Below are positions 19,149-28,852 of a DNA stretch of 64,000 nucleotides, in pieces; position 1 is the first letter of the stretch, and the number at the start of each line of letters is the position of its first letter. This DNA is from UBA7328 sp965247965 (GTDB taxonomy: Bacteria; Bacteroidota; Bacteroidia; Chitinophagales; Saprospiraceae). The translations under genes were made by a program, and so were the position numbers. The stretch covers positions 6,014,001-6,078,000 of the forward strand of contig OZ252053.1 of NCBI GenBank assembly GCA_965247965.1, given 5' to 3'. The notes under the pieces are model-generated. The model did not search any database, was not told the origin of the DNA, and saw nothing but the letters and a program-made list of their open reading frames with translations.

Positions 19149-19565
19149 ATGAAAAATATAATATTTATTCTAGCACTGACATCATTTGGGTTAATGAACA
19201 CTGCTCTTAGCCAAAGAGCGAAAATCGAGATCCAGGTCACAGCAAAATTTCAAATTCACGAAGGCAAATTGGATGCCTTTAAAGAATTAGCTGCCCAGTG
19301 TTTGAAATCCGTTAAGGAAAAGGATACCGGCACACTTCAGTATGATTGGTATTACAACAACGAAGGAACGGTTTGTAAGGTCCGAGAGACTTATAAAGAC
19401 TCTCAGGCTATCCTCGTGCACAGCGGTAATCTGGGTGACCTCCTCGGATCACTACTGGCGATCTCGGATTTCTCGGCAGAGATATATGGCAGCCCCAGTG
19501 CCGAACTTCTGAGCGCTTTTGCTGGTCTTGATTTTACTGTTTTTGATTTTAGTCAAGGAAGGTAG
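19149..19565 (+). CDS. Exported antibiotic biosynthesis monooxygenase (ABM) domain protein
   Basis: A 138-residue protein that begins with a signal peptide (MKNIIFILALTSFGLMNTALSQ) and continues with a dimeric alpha/beta-barrel ABM domain: VTAKFQIHEGKLDAFKELA, then TLQYDWYYN and a closing ETYKDSQAILVH segment, as in YgiN-like proteins. Only 5 bp separate it from preA. Its role in the pathway is unknown; the exported location is unusual for a catabolic partner. Confidence 0.75.
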   Translation: MKNIIFILALTSFGLMNTALSQRAKIEIQVTAKFQIHEGKLDAFKELAAQCLKSVKEKDTGTLQYDWYYNNEGTVCKVRETYKDSQAILVHSGNLGDLLGSLLAISDFSAEIYGSPSAELLSAFAGLDFTVFDFSQGR

Positions 19566-19593
19566 AGACGAATCAAATACAACTACCAAGAAA

Positions 19594-20031
19594 ATGATCG
19601 ACCCCTTCATGAAGGAAGCCATTCAACAAGCTAAAAAAAGTTTGCGCGAAGGAGGAATACCAATCGGATCGGTTCTGGTAAGAGATAATGAGATCATTTC
19701 CAAGGGCCACAATAAGCGAGTACAGGAGAAAAATCCAATTCTTCACGCGGAGATGGATTGTCTGAATAATGCAGGCCGAATCGGTTCGTATAAAGATTGC
19801 ACGATTTATTCGACACTAATGCCTTGTTATATGTGTGGTGGTACGATTGTACAATTTGGAATTCCGAAAGTTGTCGTGGGTGAGAATAAGACTTTTAAAG
19901 GATCTTTACAATTCCTCGAAAGCCATGGAGTCGAAGTGGTCAATTTGCAGCTAAGTGAGTGCATTGAATTGATGGAACAGTTTATTAAAGAAAGGCCCGA
20001 GCTTTGGTATGAAGATATTGGGGAGTTGTGA
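19594..20031 (+). CDS. Cytosine deaminase, FCY1/nucleoside-deaminase type
   Basis: About 145 residues from ATG 19594; the frame is open upstream, but the homologous region begins here (IDPFMKEAIQQAKKSLREGGIPIGSVLV). The zinc site is H-A-E in ILHAEMDCLNN plus the two cysteines of MPCYMCGG. The C-terminal ERPELWYEDIGEL tail resembles yeast cytosine deaminase more than guanine deaminase or TadA. It would convert cytosine to uracil, feeding PreTA. It sits at the end of the pyrimidine run, just downstream of the ABM gene. Confidence 0.85.
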   Translation: MIDPFMKEAIQQAKKSLREGGIPIGSVLVRDNEIISKGHNKRVQEKNPILHAEMDCLNNAGRIGSYKDCTIYSTLMPCYMCGGTIVQFGIPKVVVGENKTFKGSLQFLESHGVEVVNLQLSECIELMEQFIKERPELWYEDIGEL

Positions 20032-20445
20032 ATTTCTCGGTTGCGGGTTGCCGGTTGCCAAGTTTTCTACTTTGGGAAGCATTGACAAAAGATCTTTACT
20101 TAATGTCCAACGACTCCAACATCCGATCGTACGCAGATATAGATTTGAAAATTATTTGGTAAGAATGCTTCTGTACTATTGGTACGAAATGTTCTGCTTC
20201 AGGCAACCCACGCTCCTTTGACGCTGCTGGCCTCGGGTGCAGGACAAATTGCACATATCCTGGAATATATAGCAAATCTTATTGAAAATCAGAATTCCTG
20301 GTATGGTAAAACAGTAGTTACAAAGGGTGGCGGAGGCCCGGATTGATGACCGATCCCGCAGGGTGAATGTCCAGTGGACATTCAAGGGAAGAAACCGCAA
20401 AACGGATGGGTGGCCATTTGCTTTTTCCTAGATTTTTTTGGTACT
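20032..20445. other. Intergenic stretch before group II intron, no clear gene
   Basis: It starts with the word repeat GGTTGCGGGTTGCCGGTTGCC (a 14-21 bp degenerate array). A stop-flanked frame from about 20159 to 20346 encodes about 60 residues, including THAPLTLLASGAGQIAHILEY; it may be a gene remnant but I do not recognise it. A perfect hairpin GAATGTCC-AGT-GGACATTC lies at about 20362-20380, and a T-rich tract precedes the intron. Confidence 0.5.
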
Positions 20446-21040
20446 GTGTGCCCTGAAGTCCATCCATTGGGTATGATAAGACATCGGTCTTAGAGGTGGA
20501 TGGACATAAGCTGTGTTTGAGATGGAGGAACTTCTTCAAAAGTGAAGAAGGCGGACCTCCGGCAGGGAGAGTATGAGCTTACCTGTCAAAACATCATAAG
20601 GTGCTTGGCTTTCAAGGTCTGGTGCTTAGCATTATGAAAAAAGGTGGAATATTATTCCATCAGTTATGGTCTAAGGAGGTGAATGAGATGAGAATGAACC
20701 ATCGTAGAGGCGTCGTAAATATCACTGTTTGACACTCAAAATGTGGGTTACAGTCCAACCGGCAGACAAGTCACGATAAATACTCATAATAGGCGTGATG
20801 GGTGTTCGGCGTAAAGATGGCACGACCTTAGACTTGGCTCAAACATGGAACAGGGGAAGCTGCGGGATGTCGTATGAGAGAAAGCTATAAGCTCTTTGAG
20901 TAAAGCGAATATCGAGACAACTCAGCAGTGGCGGATCTACTCGTAGTAGTGTAGAAGCTTGTGTAATGCAAGAACAGCGAAGGGGTAGATACAATTAGTT
21001 TTTTTTAATCAATCAACTTTAAATCATTTGATTTAAAAGG

Positions 21041-22300
21041 ATGAATTTATTCGAAAAGACAAAACCATATCCTATCACAAAAAGACAAGTGTGGGATGCG
21101 TTTAAATTAGTCAAGTCAAATGGTGGAGCGCCTGGGATAGATGGCACAACGGTGTTGGAAATATCAAGAGCTCCGCAGAAATACCTGTACCCGATATGGA
21201 ACAGACTTGCAAGCGGTAGTTACTTTCCATCTCCCGTGAGGAGAAAGGAAATACCAAAGTCCAAAGGTAAGGTGCGTGCATTAGGAATTCCCACGGTAAC
21301 TGACCGTGTTGCGCAGATGGTAATCAGAAAAGAATTAGAAGAGATTGTTGATAAACAGTTCTCAGACAGTTCCTTTGGATACCGTCCTAACAAGAGTGCA
21401 CACCAAGCCGTAATTCAAGCTAAGCAGAATTGTTGGAAGTATGCTTGGGTAATTGATATGGACATTAAAGGATTCTTTGACAATATTGACCACGGCTTAA
21501 TGATAAAAGCCCTACGTCATGTGACTCAAAGAAAACATATCATTACTTACGTAAAAAGGTGGTTAAAGACTCCAGTCCAATTGGGGAATGGAAAATTAAT
21601 TACCAATTTAGGAAAAGGCACTCCACAAGGAGGCGTAATTAGTCCGTTGCTCTCTAACATCTTTCTTCATTTCGCTTTTGACAAATGGATAGAAAAGGAA
21701 ATTCCTGAATGTCCTTTTGAAAGGTATGCTGATGATATCATCGTACATGCGAAGAGTAAGGAAGAAGCTATGAGGGTTTTTAACAAAATCAATACGAGAA
21801 TGCAGGAATGTAAACTCGAATTGCATCCGGAAAAGACCAAGGTAGTGTATTGTCCCAGTAACAGAAGGCGCAAACTGACTGGAGAGTCAGTCCAGTTTGA
21901 CTTCCTTGGATTTACGTTTAAGCCAAGAAAAGTAGTGACAAAAAGTGGAAAAGTGACTATGTCGTTTCTACCTGGAATAAGCAACAAATCCATGAAAAGG
22001 ATTGTGGCCCATTTGAGGGATCTTAAGATTAACAGGTGGTCAAGTAGATCACTCATTGATCTGTCGAAAGCTCTGTGTCCATTAATCAGAGGCTGGCTTC
22101 AATACTATGGCAAGGTGAGCAAACACGAACTGGTTTCGTTTTTCTTTAAAGTCAATGCGAGAATTATTAAATGGGCGTACCGCAAGTTTAAGCGATTTAA
22201 GAAGGCCAAATCCCTTTACGCAACGAAGAAGTGGATACAATCTGTAGCCAAAAGCTATCGGTATTTATTTCCTCATTGGCAGTTGGGTTATCTTCCTTAA
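21041..22300 (+). CDS. ltrA: Group II intron reverse transcriptase/maturase
   Basis: A 419-residue protein. Reverse transcriptase blocks are in order: GGAPGIDG (about 28), the RALGIPTVTDRVAQ block, FGYRPNKSAHQA, DIKGFFDNIDH, GTPQGGVISPLLSN, and the catalytic FERYADDIIV. A maturase (domain X) segment with RGWLQYYGKV follows. No obvious HNH endonuclease domain is present at the C-terminus. It aids intron splicing and target-primed reverse transcription. Confidence 0.95.
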   Translation: MNLFEKTKPYPITKRQVWDAFKLVKSNGGAPGIDGTTVLEISRAPQKYLYPIWNRLASGSYFPSPVRRKEIPKSKGKVRALGIPTVTDRVAQMVIRKELEEIVDKQFSDSSFGYRPNKSAHQAVIQAKQNCWKYAWVIDMDIKGFFDNIDHGLMIKALRHVTQRKHIITYVKRWLKTPVQLGNGKLITNLGKGTPQGGVISPLLSNIFLHFAFDKWIEKEIPECPFERYADDIIVHAKSKEEAMRVFNKINTRMQECKLELHPEKTKVVYCPSNRRRKLTGESVQFDFLGFTFKPRKVVTKSGKVTMSFLPGISNKSMKRIVAHLRDLKINRWSSRSLIDLSKALCPLIRGWLQYYGKVSKHELVSFFFKVNARIIKWAYRKFKRFKKAKSLYATKKWIQSVAKSYRYLFPHWQLGYLP

Positions 22301-22316
22301 ATTGGTTAATTGTAAA

Positions 22317-22350
22317 GAGCCGTATGAATTGAGAGGTTCACGTACGGTTC
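22317..22350 (+). ncRNA. Group II intron 1 domain V
   Basis: A 34-nt hairpin, GAGCCGTAT...CGTACGGTTC, 16 bp after the maturase stop. This is the most conserved catalytic helix of group II introns; domain VI follows immediately. Confidence 0.85.
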
Positions 22351-22612
22351 TGTGAGAGGCTTGGGGTGAAACTCCCCTTGCCTACTCGACTTTTGTAGCG
22401 ATGTGGCACATCCCGATCAAAGCATCGGGGACAAAAAGTACAGATGATTTAGGTGGAATAAGAGAAGTAGGCGATGATATGAGCCAATGAAAGTAAGTAC
22501 TACATGCTTTAAATTTTGTGCGATTTGTCTTACACCCGCTGACCCTTTACCCATGCCAACATGGTAATTATTGCATATATTTAAACCGGCTAAGCGAAAT
22601 TAAATTTACGCC

Positions 22613-23716
22613 ATGAAATTATTACTTACCCTTCTATCCATCTTATCAATTACTATCATCTTTTCTTGCAAAGGTGATAATAACGCTTCGACAACCAATA
22701 TCACACCTGCTAATACCAATGACTTAACAACGCTTAGTCCTACAGCTGGAGTGGAGCATTATACTTGCCCGAATGGCCACATAGGATCGGGAGGCGCCAC
22801 AGCAGGTACATGCTCTGAATGCGGGGCCATCCTTGAGCATAATTCCGCTTTTCACAATACACCGCAACCTAATGATCTATCCAACAATGCCGATCCATCT
22901 GCTACCACGCCGACTGTCATTTCGGGTGTCGAACACTACATTTGCCCAGACGGCCATGTTGGAAAGGGAGGCCCGGCGGCAGGTACCTGTTCGGAGTGTG
23001 GTGCGACCCTCGAACACAATGCTGCCTACCACAACAATCCACCGCCAACCGATCAGGCCGCTACAACAGATCCCGCTATAACAGATCCCGCTTCAAATCC
23101 GAATATAAACTCTAGTGTAGAACATTACATCTGTCCAAGCGGCCATGTCGGCAGCGGCGGTGCGGCGGCTGGTACTTGTTCGGAATGCGGGGCCACTTTG
23201 GAACACAATGCGGCATACCACAATGATGCACCACCGCCAGAATTGGTAGAAAGTGTAAATGCGCAGTTTCCCCCGGCAACGGGTACCGAACCGGTTGCGA
23301 CAACACCTATTACACCAACTGTAGAGCACTATACCTGTCCGAATGGCCACGTAGGATCCGGAGGCCCAGGGGAAGGCCTATGTTCGCAGTGCAGCGCGGC
23401 ATTAGTCCATAATGATGCCTTTCACGCCACTGACGTAATCAATACCACCCCTAATATAAATTTACCATCTGCTCCCGCTCAACCGACTATTATACCTCAA
23501 CCTTCCGGAGCAGTAAGTCCGGTATTTCGGCAAAATCCAGGAAGTGCGCCGACAAATTTTCCAAATCCGGCGACGACTAGCGCTGAGCCGGCTCACAATG
23601 CTCAAGGTATTTGGCATTATACATGTGGCAACGGTTGTGTCGGAGGCGCAGGCTCAGCAGCAGCTTGTAGTGTGTGTGGGGCTACTCTGGTGCACAACAC
23701 TCTTTATCACAATTGA
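22613..23716 (+). CDS. Lipoprotein with five zinc-ribbon-like repeats
   Basis: A 367-residue lipoprotein: signal sequence with lipobox ending at C19 (IIFSC). Five repeats of about 36 residues start near residues 47, 106, 159, 237 and 343. Each has the form VEHYxCPxGHxGxGG...GxCSxCGAxLxHNxxxH, so Cys, His, a CxxC pair and two more His recur. The last unit is changed to CGNGC. Repeats are separated by Pro/Thr/Asn-rich linkers. The pattern resembles the heavy-metal-binding YTCPMHP...CPxCGMxL domain but with different spacing. Metal binding at the cell surface is an inference. A strong hairpin follows the stop. Confidence 0.75.
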   Translation: MKLLLTLLSILSITIIFSCKGDNNASTTNITPANTNDLTTLSPTAGVEHYTCPNGHIGSGGATAGTCSECGAILEHNSAFHNTPQPNDLSNNADPSATTPTVISGVEHYICPDGHVGKGGPAAGTCSECGATLEHNAAYHNNPPPTDQAATTDPAITDPASNPNINSSVEHYICPSGHVGSGGAAAGTCSECGATLEHNAAYHNDAPPPELVESVNAQFPPATGTEPVATTPITPTVEHYTCPNGHVGSGGPGEGLCSQCSAALVHNDAFHATDVINTTPNINLPSAPAQPTIIPQPSGAVSPVFRQNPGSAPTNFPNPATTSAEPAHNAQGIWHYTCGNGCVGGAGSAAACSVCGATLVHNTLYHN

Positions 23717-23726
23717 GCGGCATACC

Positions 23727-23761
23727 TAGAGTTCCAAACTTTTTAAAAGTTTGGAACTCTA
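23727..23761. terminator. Long perfect hairpin, bidirectional terminator candidate
   Basis: TAGAGTTCCAAACTTTT pairs with AAAAGTTTGGAACTCTA with almost no loop. The A/T core gives U-rich tails in both directions. It lies 11 bp after the zinc-ribbon lipoprotein stop. Confidence 0.65.
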
Positions 23762-23802
23762 AAGTCAACCTTGATCTCTAAGTTCTTGAAACCCATCTTT
23801 CT

Positions 23803-23810
23803 TATATTTG
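23803..23810 (+). promoter_or_regulatory. Bacteroidota -7 box TATATTTG
   Basis: An exact match to TAnnTTTG, 36 bp upstream of the ATG at 23846. The nearest TTG (23786) is only about 14 bp away, so the -33 element is doubtful. Confidence 0.35.
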
Positions 23811-23845
23811 GTGGCTATATATTGAAGTTGTTTAAAAACATCGCA

Positions 23846-24460
23846 ATGACAAGAATAAGAATCTTAATCATACTGCTTGTAGTGACAAATAGTTTAATCG
23901 CGCAGAATGAGAAAAGCGATGATCAAAAACCTATTCCAAATCCCGAAATTTCCACTACGCAACAAAGAGTAACCATTAACGGGAAGACAATCTCACTCAC
24001 AGCAAAAGCGGGCACAATGACCCTCCGCGATGAGAATAATGATCCTATTGCACTCTTTGGATTTACGAGTTATACTAAAAGTGGAGCAGAGCACAACAGA
24101 CCCATTATGTTCGCTTATAATGGCGGTCCGGGCTCTTCATCATTTTGGTTGCATATGGGCGTCCTGGGGCCAAAACGAATTCCTGTCAACGATGGCGGAT
24201 ATACACCTGCATCTCCTTATGCCTTGGAAAATAATAACTTTTCCATCCTTGACATCGCTGATCTGGTCATGATTGATCCTGTCGGAACAGGCCTCACTGT
24301 ACCTGTCGGAAAAGCGGAATTCAAAGACAATATCATTATGAAATATTATGAGGCCGGTCATATGATGTACACCAATCAGCCTTCTTTGGAAAAATTCAAG
24401 GAAGATGTGGGCGAGTTTATTAAGTTGTGCAATGGTCAGCTTGTCAATATTAGACCTTAA
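23846..24460 (+). pseudogene. S10 serine carboxypeptidase-like protein with internal deletion
   Basis: From ATG 23846 (signal peptide MTRIRILIILLVVTNSLIAQ) about 205 residues are read. The first part has the S10 oxyanion block FAYNGGPGSSSFWLHMG and the DPVGTG block. The sequence then jumps at about nt 24325 straight to the family's C-terminal YYEAGHMMYT segment carrying the catalytic His. The roughly 300 residues that should lie between, including the GESYG nucleophile serine, are missing. The join is in frame, so a stable but inactive product is possible. Normal family length is about 500 residues. Confidence 0.85.
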
Positions 24461-24465
24461 TTATT

Positions 24466-26514
24466 ATGAAAACCTGTCACTACCAACTTCTTCCTTTTGC
24501 ATTCCTGTTTTTGACACTAAGTCAGTGCCGGTCAAATCAGGAGGATGCTGGAAATGAATCCAACCGACCCAACATCCTCTTCATAATGTCCGACGACCAT
24601 ACCTCGCAGGCGGTAAGCGCATACGGAGGCATGTTGGCCGATGTCTGTCCGACGCCTAATATCGATCGCATCGCTACAGAGGGTATGCTTTTTAATAATT
24701 GCTTTGTGACCAATTCGATTTGTACACCGAGTCGTTCCGCCATATTCACGGGAAAATATGCACATAAAAATGGTGTATACAAATTCACTGCCCTGGATCA
24801 AAGCCAACCGACCTTACCAAAAGCGATGCAAAAGGCCGGTTACCATACCGCCCTTATTGGGAAATATCACCTACATTCTAATCCGGTTGGGCTGGACTTT
24901 TATTCCCTTTTGCCAGGTCAGGGAAGGTACCATAATCCTGAATTTATTGAAGTCGGCGATACACATGCAAGTGGATGGCTGGCACTAGGAAAACGAACCG
25001 AATACGAAGGTCATTCTTCCGATGTCATTGCTGATAAAGCGCTGAGCTACCTTAACAATCAGAGAGATAAGGATAAACCTTTCATGCTTTTCTGCCACTT
25101 CAAAGCGCCCCACGACACCTGGGAATACGCCGAACGTTACGAAGATTTTTTAGCCGACGTAGAAATTCCCGAACCGGATAATTTATTTGACAATTACGAA
25201 GGCCGGAGCGATGCTCTGAAAACTCAGCTTCAGTACATAGGAAGCGAATGGGGCAACCATACCAATTTCAAAAAGGAAACGGCGCATGTCGAAGGAGAGG
25301 CAAAGAAAAAAATGCAATACCAGCTCTACATGAAAAAATACCTGAGATGTGTAAAAGGAGTAGACCACAATGTAGGGAGAATTCTGGATTACCTGGACGA
25401 ATCCGGGCTTGCTGAAAATACGATGGTAGTGTATACAGGAGACCAGGGATTTTACTTGGGCGAGCACGGTATGTACGACAAACGGTTTATGTACGAAGAA
25501 GGGCTACGGATGCCATTTCTTGTCCGATGGCCTGGTCAGATAGAACAAGGTTCGGTGAGTGACGGCATGATCCTCAATGTTGATTTTGCTCCTACCATTT
25601 TGGAAGCAATTGGCGAAGAATCACTTCCAGGTACCCAAGGACGGAGCTTCCTGTCCCTTTTGAGTGGCAGTGTGCCCTCCGATTGGCGTGAATCGATGTA
25701 TTATCGCTACTACTATTCACACTTCGAAACAGAACCGCACTATGGTGTACGCACCTGCGATCACAAACTCATATATTATAATAGAATAGATCAATGGGAG
25801 CTTTATGATATGAATGAGGACCGATCAGAAATGAATAATCTTTATGGAGATTTGCAATATCAAACGATTGCGAATGACCTGAAGGAAGAGTTATATCGCC
25901 TACAAAGGGAATTAGGCGACCATCCGGAAGACGATGGCGGTAAACCTAATATTGGTATTCTTGCGCCTGATCCACTTTACATTTCGAGTAATATAAATAT
26001 AGGTAGCGGAAACAATTCCATTCTATTTCGCTTTCGCACAAATGGCGGTGGAACCTTGTTCTCCAAATGTAAGATTGACGACGTTCCTTATTCCGAAGGA
26101 TTTCGAGCGGAAGGATTTAAGACGCTGTCTATCAGAAATGGAAATCTATACTTTTTTGACGGATTTGATTACGATAATATGCAAGAGATAGGAAGTAATC
26201 TGGAGGATAATGAATGGCATACCGTCGCTATCGTACTCAGAGGAAAATACCCTTATATTTACGTAGATGGTCTATTGAAGTTTGAAGGCAAAAAGGCGAT
26301 CAGCGAAGACCATACGGAGCACACATTTAATATCGGAGCAGGAATTGGTACAGGAGGTTACAGAGGTTACAATTTTATAGGCACTATTTCGCATGTGCTG
26401 TATTATGGAGAGCCGTTGAGTGAAGAAGATATCCTGGCTTTTGCACGAGAAGACATTCCTGATGGTGGCGGGAACTCAACATTGATCAGTACAGACATTC
26501 AAAATAATAATTAA
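24466..26514 (+). CDS. Lipoprotein sulfatase with C-terminal LamG-like domain
   Basis: A 682-residue protein. The signal sequence ends in the lipobox LTLSQC (C21). The type I sulfatase core starts with NILFIMSDDHTSQ, whose two Asp bind calcium. The formylglycine motif is C86-T-P-S-R90, so maturation needs a formylglycine-generating enzyme. Further site residues are seen in YTGDQGFYLGEHG (about 325). Residues from about 505 form a concanavalin-like LamG domain, probably for glycan binding. It likely removes sulfate from a polysaccharide outside the cell. It starts 5 bp after the broken peptidase gene. Confidence 0.9.
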   Translation: MKTCHYQLLPFAFLFLTLSQCRSNQEDAGNESNRPNILFIMSDDHTSQAVSAYGGMLADVCPTPNIDRIATEGMLFNNCFVTNSICTPSRSAIFTGKYAHKNGVYKFTALDQSQPTLPKAMQKAGYHTALIGKYHLHSNPVGLDFYSLLPGQGRYHNPEFIEVGDTHASGWLALGKRTEYEGHSSDVIADKALSYLNNQRDKDKPFMLFCHFKAPHDTWEYAERYEDFLADVEIPEPDNLFDNYEGRSDALKTQLQYIGSEWGNHTNFKKETAHVEGEAKKKMQYQLYMKKYLRCVKGVDHNVGRILDYLDESGLAENTMVVYTGDQGFYLGEHGMYDKRFMYEEGLRMPFLVRWPGQIEQGSVSDGMILNVDFAPTILEAIGEESLPGTQGRSFLSLLSGSVPSDWRESMYYRYYYSHFETEPHYGVRTCDHKLIYYNRIDQWELYDMNEDRSEMNNLYGDLQYQTIANDLKEELYRLQRELGDHPEDDGGKPNIGILAPDPLYISSNINIGSGNNSILFRFRTNGGGTLFSKCKIDDVPYSEGFRAEGFKTLSIRNGNLYFFDGFDYDNMQEIGSNLEDNEWHTVAIVLRGKYPYIYVDGLLKFEGKKAISEDHTEHTFNIGAGIGTGGYRGYNFIGTISHVLYYGEPLSEEDILAFAREDIPDGGGNSTLISTDIQNNN

Positions 26515-26534
26515 CATTCAAAGTTCAATTTCTT

Positions 26535-28130
26535 ATGAAAAAGTCAATTCTATCTATTATGATCCTTTGCATTGCTAATGGCGTTTTTGCGCAAGTAGAT
26601 GAGCGCGTCAGATTAGGAGTTACAGTATCCGGAAAATTTCTAGCGGCAGACGATGACGTGACTGACGAATTCACATATTCTGTCAGAAACATAATCATGG
26701 ACAGAGATGGAGATATGAAATTTTGAGATGAATACAATAATCTGAAGTCAACTAATGGATATTTTTCATACCTCATTGGAGGCGAGGATGCTGATGAACG
26801 ATCCGGAAATTTTTCAGATGTCGAATTCACAGGTGGTGAATCATTCTCGCTCAGCCTTTCATATAAATATGATATTTCATCAGGAGAAACGAAAACTGGT
26901 CAGTTTGACTATAATTGTCAGCTTTCGGATATCCTTAATGCATACAACGCCGAACATGCGTTTGATGCAGAGTTCGCATTTAACGCAGAAAATGCTTTGA
27001 GTGCGCAGAAGGCCGACACCGCATCCATTGCTATTAATGCATTGCTTGCTGATAGCTCAATGACTGCTTTTTATGCATGGCGAGCTGATCTTGCTTTGAA
27101 TTCCGAAAAATGGGATAACAGAGGTACGGATTTTTTGGATGTGAATTTAACGGATGACATAAATGAAAAATCATTGGCATTGGGAAACCAAAGATTCTTG
27201 TTAGATGATGAAGAGATAGGTGGATTCAAAGGATTGCGCATGAATAATTTATTGGTTATTGTTCCGAAACCATTTGCAGATAGCGAAGAACTTTCTCCCG
27301 TAAACGTACTTTTTCCCCGAATGTGGGACCTACCCCCGAACGTAACTTATTTATTTGGCCTTTGTTCTGAAGACTATAGAGTCAACTCGTTTTTGACAGC
27401 AAATATTCCCACGCTAAATCCATTGTTAGATTATGCTTTCAGATTTAATATTGAAGATCCAGACGAAGAAACATCTGGAAAGACGACGTTTGCACTATCA
27501 GCTACCAACGATAAGGGAAAAGGAGGAGCTTTTTTTTCAGGGGGCACCGTTGGTACTTTAGCACAGGGGAATTCAGGGCATGTAGGTTTTGCATCTAATG
27601 TAAATGCCAGTGGTGCGGGAATTTCAGGGGTTGTGCTTCAAAAGCCTGCCGGTGACAATGTAACATTTGCTATTCTCGGCAATACAAGCGACCTCACTAG
27701 TGAGTGTGGAGTATATGCACTTGCGGCCTTTGGAGATTTCCTGCTGTCGGGAATGCAATTGTCGTTCTCTGATGATCGATTGAAAAAAAGCATAAAAGAT
27801 CTTGATAATTCTCTTGAAAAAGTGGTTCAACTTCGACCTACACAATATCAATACAAAACCGATACGCCCTTTAATTTGGCTAAGGGAAATCGAAGTGGTT
27901 TTATGGCTCAGGAAATGGAGGAAGTATTCCCTCAACTTGTCCATTCCGTCCGATTGCCGGAAAGCCTGGATACATACGAGATGGCTCAAAGCAATACAGA
28001 AGAATACAAAGCCATAGACTATAACAGTCTTATTCCAATTCTAACCAAAGCCATTCAGGAACTGAATGAAAAAGTAGAAGCACAGGAAAAACTCATCAAT
28101 GAATTGAAAGATGAAATCTCGAAAAAATAA
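26535..28130 (+). pseudogene. S74-type autoprocessing (tail-fibre-like) protein with in-frame TGA
   Basis: A signal peptide (MKKSILSIMILCIANGVFA) opens a frame that would give about 531 residues, but TGA at 26724-26726 stops it after 63. Reading past it continues the same protein: alanine/asparagine-rich repeats around nt 26940-27030, then a C-terminal chaperone of peptidase S74 type (FSDDRLKKSIKDLDNSLEKV, with the self-cleaving Ser-Asp site) and a coiled-coil tail. TGA is a normal stop in other genes here. A TGG-to-TGA change or sequencing error are the simple explanations; readthrough is unproven. Confidence 0.75.
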
Positions 28131-28136
28131 CTTACA

Positions 28137-28667
28137 ATGAAAACATTGAAAATATACCAAAGGCAATTCTTGCAACATTTTTGCATATGCAGCCTTCTTT
28201 ATTTATCCCCAATGTCTTGTTTTGGTCAGGCAACAGATGTGACGGTGTTTCCGGGCTCCGTTATTCAATCATTTGAGGACGAAAATGTTCAGCTTATAAT
28301 CAATTTCGGACAAACTCCCGCAGTCATTCTTCAGGATGAAAATGTGCAGCTTGCTATAAATCTTCCTAATCTTATTGTAGAAGAGGCCACTACACCTAAT
28401 CTTGAATATGAAAAGATAGTGGGTATAACTGTGAGTCCAAACCCCTTTGATTATAGCATTCTCATGACACGCACGGGAGACCTACAAGCAGAGCATACGA
28501 TATCTATTCTAAATCAAGCTGGTGAATTAATTACTCAAAATCGGTGGGAACCGAATAGTTTGGAGATAGATCTTGATATGGCTTCTCTGAGTGCGGGCTT
28601 TTATCTTATTCAAATTATTGATTCAAAAACACAAAAAAGAGGTTATTATAAGGTTGTAAAGCAATAA
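28137..28667 (+). CDS. Small secreted protein with T9SS type A sorting domain
   Basis: A 176-residue protein. After a hydrophobic export segment ending near MSCFGQ, a short tandem motif QSFEDENVQLIINF / ILQDENVQLAINLP is seen at about 48-78. The last 80 residues are a Por/T9SS C-terminal sorting domain (SPNPFDYSILM...SLSAGFYLIQI...KRGYYKVVKQ). It starts 6 bp after the S74-type gene, so they likely formed an operon. The mature part is too short to assign a function. Confidence 0.75.
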   Translation: MKTLKIYQRQFLQHFCICSLLYLSPMSCFGQATDVTVFPGSVIQSFEDENVQLIINFGQTPAVILQDENVQLAINLPNLIVEEATTPNLEYEKIVGITVSPNPFDYSILMTRTGDLQAEHTISILNQAGELITQNRWEPNSLEIDLDMASLSAGFYLIQIIDSKTQKRGYYKVVKQ

Positions 28668-28852
28668 GTGCGTAGTAAGTGTCTCTATACCCATCGCACA
28701 TGAGTTTTCTAAAATTCCCGAAACCTCAAATCCGATGGATATATTCATATTTCCAATATTTTCATAATATATAAATAGCTCGAAATGAATACATTGGTTA
28801 CAATTTCAGCTTTTTTGTGTTTATTCGTAGATAGAATGTAGGACAATTATCT

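Larger units (their letters stand above)
20446..22390 (+). mobile_element. Group II intron 1 with reverse transcriptase
   Basis: The proposed 5' end is GTGTGCCCTGAAGTCC at 20446 (consensus GUGYG). The 3' end is placed after the domain VI stem that follows domain V, near 22385-22390, so it is approximate. The folded RNA of about 590 nt precedes the reverse transcriptase gene. The element is unrelated in detail to intron 2 at 45157. Confidence 0.85.

Noticed and set aside
20159..20346. Short frame encoding THAPLTLLASGAGQ as a gene
   Set aside because: No start, no known relative and a stop just upstream; noted only as a possible remnant in the spacer.
23093..23350. Antisense frames rich in Cys and Arg over the zinc-ribbon gene
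   Set aside because: They are the reverse complement of the Cys/His repeats and have no independent support.
26724..26726. TGA as selenocysteine or alternative code
   Set aside because: TGA ends other genes here normally, no selenocysteine insertion hairpin was seen after it, and the protein type is not a selenoprotein.
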